Of a stretch of DNA of 64,000 nucleotides, positions 57,925 through 64,000 are shown in pieces; position 1 is the first letter of the stretch, and each line of letters starts with the position of its first letter. Both the position numbers and the translations under genes were made by a program. The notes beneath the pieces are model-generated. The model was not told where the DNA came from. It saw nothing but the letters and a program-made list of their open reading frames with translations, and did not search any database. The stretch is from Thermomonospora echinospora (lineage in GTDB: Bacteria > Actinomycetota > Actinomycetes > Streptosporangiales > Streptosporangiaceae), in assembly GCF_900108175.1 (NCBI RefSeq), contig NZ_FNVO01000019.1:62001-126000 (forward strand). The letters are read 5' to 3'.

Positions 57925-59246
57925 AGGGACAGCCTCCTTGCCAGGTCGGAAGTGAAGATCCCGGCCGGATCCAGTGCGCGGCGCACTGCGCGGAACCGAG
58001 CCAGCTTCGGATACATCGCGGTCAGCACATCAGGCCGTAGCCGCGCATCCTTGGCGAGATAGACCCTGCCGCCCGCACCCGCGACCAGACGGTCGAGGCG
58101 GTCGAGACGGTCGGCCAACGCCGTGCAGGCCGGGAGATCGGCGGCGAGCGTCCAGCCCGCGGTGGGGAAGGAAAGCAGCCCAGAGCCGCCCGGCCCCAGG
58201 CGCTTGAGCACCGCCAGAGACACGCCCCGATCCGCCGATGCCAGCATCGTGATGACCCGGTGCAGGGTTTCGGCCGCGTCATGCGGGAGGACGAACTGGT
58301 ATTGAACGAAACCGCCCCGCCCGTACGCCCGGTTCCAGGCGATCACCCGGTCGAGCGGGAAGAAGTAATCGGCCATGGGCCGGGCCACGCTGCGGGGAAC
58401 CGATGGGGCACGGCGGTAGATCACGCTGTTCGCTGCGCCAATGACCTGTGGTCTGAACAGGGGCGACACCGGAACGGCAAGGGCGGGCGAGGATCTGACC
58501 GCGGCATATGCGAGCGGGTCCGTCCCGGGAGGCAATTCGTCCGGCTCTGCCGGCGAGCCGAGGGTGAGAACGCCACGGCCGGTCCGCGCTCCCGTACGGG
58601 AGAGATCCAGCCAGGCGACCGCGTGGTCGGCCGTCATCAGTCCGGCGAGCACCGAGTCGAGCCGACCGGCCCGCTGCCGCGTCACCCTCACCCATGCCGT
58701 CGTCACCGGGATCAGGCGTAGGGTGGCTCGCAGCACGACCCCTGTCAGGCCCATGCCTCCGACCGTCGCCTGGAAGACCTCGGAGCCCGGCGTCGCAGTA
58801 CGCACGGAGCCGTTCCCGGTGAGCAGGTCGAATGCGAGCACATGGGCGCCGAATCCGCCCTGGCTTCCGTGGTTCTTACCGTGGACGTCGGCTGCGATCG
58901 CCCCGCCGACGGTCACGTGGCCGGTGCCGGGAATCACCGGCAGGCACCAGCCCGCAGGAACCACGGTGCGCAGTAGCCGATCCAGCGTCACCCCCGACTC
59001 CACGGTGACGACACCCTGCCGCGCGTCCCAGCTCACGATCCGGGCACGTCGCGTCATGTCGACGATCACGCCTCCGGCGTTCTGCGCCACGTCCCCGTAG
59101 GCTCGTCCACTGCCGCGCGCCAGCAGGCCACGCGGGCCGGCGCCCAGCACGGCGGCGATCAGCGCCTCGTCGTCGGCCCCCGTGATCACGCGGGCGGCGC
59201 TCGGCGCCGTACGGCCCCACCCGGTCAGCATCCTGCTCTCGGTCAT
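57921..59246 (-). CDS. dprE1: Decaprenylphosphoryl-ribose 2'-oxidase, DprE1-like
   Basis: A 441-residue FAD oxidase from ATG 59246, overlapping the UbiA gene stop. LARGSGRAYGDVAQNAGG and GTGHVTVGGAIAADVHGKNH are the FAD domain landmarks of DprE1, and YLAKDAR carries the lysine equivalent to the catalytic Lys418. In the GWNICVDFP segment of the mycobacterial enzyme, the benzothiazinone-reactive Cys387 corresponds here to Ala368 (GWTLAADLP, codon 58143-58145). It oxidises the ribose C2 of the lipid-linked sugar, and DprE2 then reduces it. Confidence 0.92.
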   Translation of the reverse strand: MTESRMLTGWGRTAPSAARVITGADDEALIAAVLGAGPRGLLARGSGRAYGDVAQNAGGVIVDMTRRARIVSWDARQGVVTVESGVTLDRLLRTVVPAGWCLPVIPGTGHVTVGGAIAADVHGKNHGSQGGFGAHVLAFDLLTGNGSVRTATPGSEVFQATVGGMGLTGVVLRATLRLIPVTTAWVRVTRQRAGRLDSVLAGLMTADHAVAWLDLSRTGARTGRGVLTLGSPAEPDELPPGTDPLAYAAVRSSPALAVPVSPLFRPQVIGAANSVIYRRAPSVPRSVARPMADYFFPLDRVIAWNRAYGRGGFVQYQFVLPHDAAETLHRVITMLASADRGVSLAVLKRLGPGGSGLLSFPTAGWTLAADLPACTALADRLDRLDRLVAGAGGRVYLAKDARLRPDVLTAMYPKLARFRAVRRALDPAGIFTSDLARRLSL

Positions 59247-60088
59247 GCGAACCCGCGTGCCGCGAAGATGCCCAGCCAAGTCATCCCGAGCGCCTGCAAC
59301 GTCCTGTCCTTCTGCACCAGGTCTTCGGGATACGCCGCCCGCGCCCCGTTGATCGCCTCCATGTACCGGAGCAGGGCCAGCGCGAAGGGGATCAGGGACA
59401 TCGCGGAGAAAGCATTGCCCTCACCGAAGGCCCAGATCGCGTAGGCCGTCATCGCAACCGCCACGGAGCACAACCACGCCAGCCGAAGATGCACGACCCG
59501 ATATCGCGACAGTGACGGCCGGATCCGGACCTTGGCCGCGCCGAACACCACCGCCTCGCTGTAACGCTTACCTGTCACAACGAAGAGCGATCCCGCACAG
59601 GTCGTCACCAGCAGCCAGAATGAGACAGTGGCCCCGGTGGCCTGACCTCCAGCGATCACCCGCAACGGGAACCCGGAGGCCACCGCCAGCAGATCGGTGA
59701 CGACAAGGTTGCGCAGCAGGAAACAGTAGGCCAGGGAGACCGCCGCATAGACTCCGATGACGCTGCCCAGCCGGATCGATAGGCCGAGCAGCAGACCGGT
59801 CGCCACCAGCAGGGCGCCCACGGCGATCGCCAAGCGCGGCGTCAGCGCCCGCGCCGCCACCGGCCGTAGCCGTTTGGTCGGATGCTCCCGGTCATGATCG
59901 GCGTCCCGTACGTCGTTGATGAAATAGACACCGGACGCGGTGAGCGAGAAGGCGACGAAGGCCACGACGAGCCGGGCGGCGGGGCGGGGCTCTGGGAGGA
60001 CACCGGAGGTGAGGGACGGGGCGATGAGGAGGATGTTCTTTATCCACTGCCGCGGCCTGGCCGAGCGCAGCAGGTCGCGCAACGGCAT
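59243..60088 (-). CDS. UbiA-type decaprenyl-phosphate phosphoribosyltransferase
   Basis: A 281-residue integral membrane protein with about eight helices. The prenyltransferase Asp motif is NDVRDADHDREHPTKR, and a second polar loop is SEAVVFGAAKVRIRPSLSRY. RSARPRQWIKNILLIAPSL is typical of the Rv3806c (DprP/UbiA) group. It transfers phosphoribose from PRPP to decaprenyl phosphate, making the substrate (after dephosphorylation) for DprE1. Order and overlaps with dprE1 and dprE2 support the pathway assignment. Confidence 0.9.
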   Translation of the reverse strand: MPLRDLLRSARPRQWIKNILLIAPSLTSGVLPEPRPAARLVVAFVAFSLTASGVYFINDVRDADHDREHPTKRLRPVAARALTPRLAIAVGALLVATGLLLGLSIRLGSVIGVYAAVSLAYCFLLRNLVVTDLLAVASGFPLRVIAGGQATGATVSFWLLVTTCAGSLFVVTGKRYSEAVVFGAAKVRIRPSLSRYRVVHLRLAWLCSVAVAMTAYAIWAFGEGNAFSAMSLIPFALALLRYMEAINGARAAYPEDLVQKDRTLQALGMTWLGIFAARGFA

Positions 60089-60091
60089 CGC

Positions 60092-61021
60092 CTAGCCCAG
60101 CCTGGACACGACTTGGGCGAACGCCTCGTAGGCGTCGGAGGTGACAACGAAGTAGGAGATGCCGTATCGCTCGCGGTGCTCCTGGATGGCATCCACCAGC
60201 CTGCTGGTATCTCCCAGCAGCAGATGGGGCGACCGGAGCGCCTCCTTTGGAAGCAACCCTGTCAGCGGGGCAAGGTCGGCGGCCGTTCCCCACGCGTCGC
60301 CGGCCACCACTGTGTAGTAGACCCGGACGCTGAGCTCCAGCGCTTCGAACCGGGCCCCGGCCGCGGCACGGATCCAGTCCACCTTGGTGGCGGTCGCCGA
60401 CGCTGTCATGGTCCCGGCGGCGGACGCATCCGAACGGCCCGACGCCAGGTTGGGGTTGAGGCTGACGATGTCCGCCTCACGCGCGGCCAGCGACAGGACC
60501 GCACGGCCACCGCCGCCCACCATCAACGGCGGCCGAGGCTGTTGCACCGGCCGGGGCAGCCCCGGCATCCTCTCGCAGGAGTAGTGGTCGCCGGAGAAGT
60601 CGAACCACTCGTTGCCCAGAAGGCCCTTGATGACAGCGATGGCCTCGGCGAGCCGGGCCACGCGCGTGGGCGGGTCGGGCAGGCCGATTCCGAGCCGGGC
60701 ATGCTCATCGTGGTTCCAGCCGGCACCGATGCCCACCTCCAACCGCCCGCCGGTCAGCAGGTCGACGGTCGCCGCCTCCTTGGCCAGCAGCGCCGGATGG
60801 CGGAACTCGTTGGCGAGCACGTGGGAGCCGACCCGCAGAGTCGTCGTGGCGTCCGCGGCCGCCAGCATCGCCGGGATCGGCGCCAGCTGGTCGCCGAGAT
60901 GGTCGATGACGAGCAGCGTCCGGTAGCCCAAGTCCTCAACGGCGCGAGCCATGTCGCGCCATCCGGCGGCGGTCCGTGCGCCCGCCGCTTCCACCCCGAA
61001 ACGGAATGGCCGAATCTCCAC
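60092..61021 (-). CDS. LLM-class F420-dependent oxidoreductase
   Basis: A 309-residue luciferase-like protein from GTG 61021 (GGAGG seven bases before; GTG 61024 is also possible). Landmarks are FRFGVEAAGARTAAGWRDMARAVEDLGY, TLRVGSHVLANEFRHPALLAKEAATVD, GRLEVGIGAGWNHDE and PLMVGGGGRAVLSLAAREADI, as in the TIGR03621-type F420 group. The substrate is unknown. It is first of the minus-strand dpr operon, three bases before the UbiA gene, so it may modify a prenyl or sugar intermediate. Confidence 0.88.
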   Translation of the reverse strand: MEIRPFRFGVEAAGARTAAGWRDMARAVEDLGYRTLLVIDHLGDQLAPIPAMLAAADATTTLRVGSHVLANEFRHPALLAKEAATVDLLTGGRLEVGIGAGWNHDEHARLGIGLPDPPTRVARLAEAIAVIKGLLGNEWFDFSGDHYSCERMPGLPRPVQQPRPPLMVGGGGRAVLSLAAREADIVSLNPNLASGRSDASAAGTMTASATATKVDWIRAAAGARFEALELSVRVYYTVVAGDAWGTAADLAPLTGLLPKEALRSPHLLLGDTSRLVDAIQEHRERYGISYFVVTSDAYEAFAQVVSRLG

Positions 61022-61150
61022 CACGTCACCTCCGTGCGCACAGCCGGTGATCGCCGAGCCGCTGCCCCTTGCCATTTTCCGATATCGATCTCTAAATGGA
61101 TACAGGGTTGGCGGGCATCGGCCACGGGCTCACTCTTACGCGAGGTGCAC

Positions 61151-62272
61151 ATGCTGGTTCCTTCCGTCGGGTGCGCGGTGGTCGGCTGCGGTGACGTCTC
61201 CACCAAATACCTGCGTACTCTGCGCGCGGCCCCGATCATCGACATCGTCGCCTGCTGCGACGTGCTCCCGGAACGGGCCCGCCGCCTGGCCGCCCGGTGT
61301 GCGCGGGCCGTCTCGGCGTCCCTTCCGGAGATCCTGGCTGACCCGGCGGTGGAGCTGGTGATCAACCTGACCCCGCCACAACAGCACACCGAGATCACCC
61401 TGCGGGCGTTGCGCGCCGGGAAATCCGTCTACACCGAGAAGCCGGTCGCCACCTCGCCGGAGGAATTGGCCGAAGTGCTGGTCATGGCCGGAAACGGCGA
61501 TGCGATGTTGGGCGGCGCCCCCGACACCGCTCTCGGGCCCGCCGCCCAGGCGGCCCGCCGCGCCATCGACGAGGGCCGGATAGGACGGCCGCTCGGCGCC
61601 TCCGCGGCGCTACTGACGCCCGGCCACGAACGCTCCTGCCCCACTCCGGAGGTCTTCTACCGGAAAGGAGCGGGGCCGCTGCTGGACATGGGCGTCTACT
61701 ACCTGACCATGCTGGTGAGTCTGCTCGGACCCGTGCGCGAGGTCGTGGGCGCGCACAGCCGCCCGTCTCCCCTGCGGGTGATCGATACCGGCCCCAGGGC
61801 CCGGACGTCCTTCGCCACGGAGGTACCAACCCATGTTGCGGCGCTGCTCGTGTTCGAGAACAGGGAGATCGTCACCCTGACGGCGAGTTTCGAGGTCTGG
61901 GGCACTCGGGTGCCTCATCTTGAGATATTCGGAACGGAGGGAACGCTGTCCATTCCCGACCCAAACTTCTATACCGGCGCGGTCCGGCTGAAGGCCGCCC
62001 GGTCCCGGGAGTGGATTCCGCTGCCCTACCCACCGGACGCACCGGTGGGACGCGGCATTGGAGTCATCGACATGGCGCACGCCCTGCGCGGCCTGACCGG
62101 GCAGCGACTGACCGGCGGCATCATCGGCCATGTCGTGGAGACCATGCTGGCTGTCGAGGCCGAGAAGACCGCCGCCACAACGTTGGCTTCCCGGTGCGAT
62201 CGCCCGGCGCCGCTACGGTCTGCTCCGTCTCCCACCGGGTGCTGGTGGTGCGAGCAGTGCGGTGACGAGTGA
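61151..62272 (+). CDS. Gfo/Idh/MocA family NAD(P)-dependent oxidoreductase
   Basis: A 373-residue protein from ATG 61151 (GAGG upstream; the open frame upstream is not coding). VGCAVVGCGDVSTKYLRTL is the dinucleotide site, VINLTPPQQHTEITLRALRAGK and VYTEKPVA are the family EKP region, and LLDMGVYYLTMLVSLLGPV is the GxxxxD/H region. It probably oxidises or reduces a sugar or cyclitol. It is divergent from the LLM gene and coupled (GTGA) to the membrane protein, followed by a carbamoyltransferase, so the set may build a modified sugar. Confidence 0.9.
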   Translation: MLVPSVGCAVVGCGDVSTKYLRTLRAAPIIDIVACCDVLPERARRLAARCARAVSASLPEILADPAVELVINLTPPQQHTEITLRALRAGKSVYTEKPVATSPEELAEVLVMAGNGDAMLGGAPDTALGPAAQAARRAIDEGRIGRPLGASAALLTPGHERSCPTPEVFYRKGAGPLLDMGVYYLTMLVSLLGPVREVVGAHSRPSPLRVIDTGPRARTSFATEVPTHVAALLVFENREIVTLTASFEVWGTRVPHLEIFGTEGTLSIPDPNFYTGAVRLKAARSREWIPLPYPPDAPVGRGIGVIDMAHALRGLTGQRLTGGIIGHVVETMLAVEAEKTAATTLASRCDRPAPLRSAPSPTGCWWCEQCGDE

Positions 62273-63159
62273 CCGCCGCGGCCTGGTCGCTCTGCCTCGC
62301 CCTGGTACTGGCCGGGCTGAGCCGGATCAACTGGCCCGTCCAGGCCGTCAGCCCTGATGGCCGTCGATACCTGACGGCGGGCTCCGGGCGGCCGGTGTCA
62401 CTGCCCTTCATGCTGCGCTGGCTGCTGCCCAGGTTGTGCGGGGACTCCCTGCGGCGGTGGCGCTGGTGCACGACGGCCCATCTCGTCGCACTCCCGCCGC
62501 TGGTCACCGTGTGGATGGCACCCTGGGTGGCCGACGATCGCCTGCGGGTGATCGGCGGCCTGCTCCTCTGCGGCATGCCGGGCATCTGGCGGATCCAGTT
62601 GCGCTGGCCGGTGCTCGTGGACGGGACCGCGATGGCCTGGGCGCTGGGCTCGGCGATCTGCTTCCAACACGGGCTGTGGGTTCCCGGCATCGCGGCGGTC
62701 CTGGTCTCCGGATGCGTCAAAGAGACGGCCCCGGTGTTCGCCGCGTGCTTCGCCTGGCACTGGGTCGCCCTGGTCGGGCTGGCCGCCCCGCTGGTACGAC
62801 GGCTGACCGGGACCATCGGGGAGGACCTCTTCGGCCAGCCGGACCTGCTGAAGGATCCGTGGCGAGCGGGCAGCCTCTACCACGCCGGCAAGTGGTTCGA
62901 CCCGCTGGCCATGCTGACGCCCTGGGGTGCGGGACTCCTGGCAGCCCTCAGCGTCGACACCCGAATCGCGCCCATGCTCATCGTCACCGTGGCGCTCGCC
63001 TACGCCCAATTGCTCATCGCCACCGACACCGCGCGCCTGTACCAATGGGCGGCCCCGCCCGTGGTCCTGGGCGCTGTCCAGGTGATGCCCAGCCGCTGGG
63101 CCATCGCAATCCTGATCGTCCACCTGTGCAATCCATGGGCGGGCAGTGCCGAGACATAG
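62269..63159 (+). CDS. Polytopic membrane protein of unknown function
   Basis: A 296-residue protein with about seven to eight hydrophobic segments (for example SLCLALVLAGLSRI, VIGGLLLCGMPGIW, GIAAVLVSGCVKETAPVF and MLIVTVALAYAQLLIA). An ETAPVF element and a late TDTARLYQWAAPPV motif resemble the membrane part of GT-C or DUF2029-type polyprenyl-sugar glycosyltransferases, but no DxD loop is obvious and the protein is short for that class. Coupled to the Gfo/Idh gene by GTGA, 14 bases before the carbamoyltransferase. It may be a transporter or transferase of the lipid-linked sugar. Confidence 0.75.
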   Translation: MTAAAWSLCLALVLAGLSRINWPVQAVSPDGRRYLTAGSGRPVSLPFMLRWLLPRLCGDSLRRWRWCTTAHLVALPPLVTVWMAPWVADDRLRVIGGLLLCGMPGIWRIQLRWPVLVDGTAMAWALGSAICFQHGLWVPGIAAVLVSGCVKETAPVFAACFAWHWVALVGLAAPLVRRLTGTIGEDLFGQPDLLKDPWRAGSLYHAGKWFDPLAMLTPWGAGLLAALSVDTRIAPMLIVTVALAYAQLLIATDTARLYQWAAPPVVLGAVQVMPSRWAIAILIVHLCNPWAGSAET

Positions 63160-63173
63160 AGGAGAAGATCGAC

Positions 63174-64000
63174 ATGACGGGCGTCGTGGGTTTTGGTGGC
63201 TCCATTCACGACTTCGCGACCTGGCTGATCACCAGCGACAACGGCAGCATCGCCATCGAGGACGAACGGCTCAGCAGGGTTCGGCATGCGCTGCTGGACC
63301 CCGACCCCTGCCGTGCCTCGCTGGCGTACTGCCTGGATGCGGCAGGGCTCCAGGTCGGGGACGTCCGGGCGTTCTCCGCCAACGACATGCTCACACCGTT
63401 GCGTACGTGGCAGCCAGAGATCCCGATCCAGTGGGTCAACCATCACCTGTCGCACGCCGCGAGCACGTTTTTCACCAGTCCTTTTGAGACCGCGGTGGTG
63501 TTGGTCGCGGACGGTGCCGGAAGCATCATCGGGGCAGGCTCGGCCGACCGGCACGAGCGAGAGACGACCACCTGGATGCTCGGTCACGGTAACGAGCTCA
63601 CCCGGCTCGGGCAGGTCGTAGGCGCCAAGCGGGGGCCGGCCTCATCCAACGATCTCGATGCACTGATGTCCAACTCGCTCGGCGATTTCTACCGCGCGGT
63701 CACCGAAGGGATCGGGTTCGGGTTCATGCACGCGGGCAAGGTGATGGCGCTGGCGTCTTATGGCGACGGCCGTTTCACCGACACCCTGATGGAGGCCGTT
63801 GCGCTGCTCCCGGACGGACGGTTCACCATCACCCTGGACGGCCCCCACGGGGTGGTCGACCGGATACGGCGGCTGCGCGGCGATGGCGGACCCGGCGCGT
63901 TCGCGACCGACGCGTGCATCGCCCACGCGGGCCAGCAGATCCTGGAACGTGTCCTGCTGCATGTACTGGCGCATGCCTGGTCGGTGACAGGCTGCCCCAA
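63174..64000 (+). CDS. Carbamoyltransferase (NodU/CmcH family), cut by the window end
   Basis: The visible 275 residues start at ATG 63174 with GAGGAG upstream. VVGFGGSIHDFATWLI is the N-terminal strand, WVNHHLSHAAS holds the metal-binding His residues of the TsaD-like domain, and VLVADGAGSI and FGFMHAGKVMALASYG are further family landmarks. The enzyme uses carbamoyl phosphate and ATP to carbamoylate a hydroxyl. The C-terminal catalytic domain lies beyond the window. It is in the operon with the Gfo/Idh oxidoreductase and the membrane protein, suggesting carbamoylated sugar or metabolite formation. Confidence 0.92.
   Translation, partial: MTGVVGFGGSIHDFATWLITSDNGSIAIEDERLSRVRHALLDPDPCRASLAYCLDAAGLQVGDVRAFSANDMLTPLRTWQPEIPIQWVNHHLSHAASTFFTSPFETAVVLVADGAGSIIGAGSADRHERETTTWMLGHGNELTRLGQVVGAKRGPASSNDLDALMSNSLGDFYRAVTEGIGFGFMHAGKVMALASYGDGRFTDTLMEAVALLPDGRFTITLDGPHGVVDRIRRLRGDGGPGAFATDACIAHAGQQILERVLLHVLAHAWSVTGCP

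Noticed and set aside
1-64000. tRNA, rRNA or riboswitch
   Set aside because: No cloverleaf-like TTCRANNC arms in gene gaps, no rRNA-like stretches and no recognisable riboswitch core were seen by eye; a covariance-model scan was not possible.

Overview
The window is high-GC DNA from an actinomycete. Supporting signs are the GTG and ATG starts, dense ATGA/GTGA overlaps, an F420-type oxidoreductase, a DprE1/DprE2/UbiA set for decaprenylphosphoryl-arabinose, and ECF and large LuxR-type regulators. A genus cannot be assigned; a Streptosporangiales-like lineage is a guess. No rRNA, tRNA, CRISPR array or prophage was seen.

Region 1 (1-7324) is catabolic. It holds an enoyl-CoA hydratase (cut by the window edge), a VOC protein and a flavin reductase on the plus strand. 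Facing them is a minus-strand operon of nitroreductase, quinone-oxidoreductase-like protein, enoyl-CoA hydratase, MaoC hydratase and TetR regulator. A secreted lipase follows.

Region 2 (about 7450-34911) is the most striking part: an apparent metallophore locus under a Fur/Zur-type regulator. Four 15-bp boxes resembling the actinobacterial Zur box lie in front of every transcription unit (7907, 14460, 33510, 33881). The genes encode a cysteine-specific NRPS (CP-Cy-A-CP), a PKS-NRPS (KS-AT-KR-ACP-Cy-TE), and a separate CP-Cy-CP protein whose Cy domain lacks one key Asp. They also encode three free-standing methyltransferase proteins (one double), a reductase, a type II thioesterase and a thioredoxin-reductase-like flavoprotein. 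Transport genes are an oligopeptide/nickel-type importer with a rare permease-ATPase-ATPase fusion, and a ZnuA-type zinc lipoprotein. The architecture resembles a dismantled yersiniabactin line, and the boxes plus ZnuA point to zinc rather than iron. No starter-acid synthase or ligase is present. The edges carry an IS3 remnant on the left and an acyl-CoA dehydrogenase fragment on the right, as if the cluster had landed in a catabolic region.

Region 3 (35653-40802) has an ECF sigma factor, a small unknown protein, a cytosolic-looking subtilisin (S8) and a divergent TPR-like CHAT protease, possibly a stress or conflict module.

Region 4 (40816-56265) is a minus-strand operon of five very large, mostly beta-type proteins of unknown function plus a 312-aa unknown, with a LAL-type LuxR regulator downstream. 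At least three, probably four, of the large proteins share a domain marked by a D..F[YW].L[PA] motif. Two small proteins, one with a YTAGRDMTIN tail, follow at 56456-57084.

Region 5 (57172-64000) carries DprE2, DprE1, the UbiA-type phosphoribosyltransferase and an F420-type LLM oxidoreductase on the minus strand. Divergent from them are a Gfo/Idh oxidoreductase, a membrane protein and a carbamoyltransferase cut by the window end. This is probably cell-envelope sugar or specialised-metabolite chemistry.
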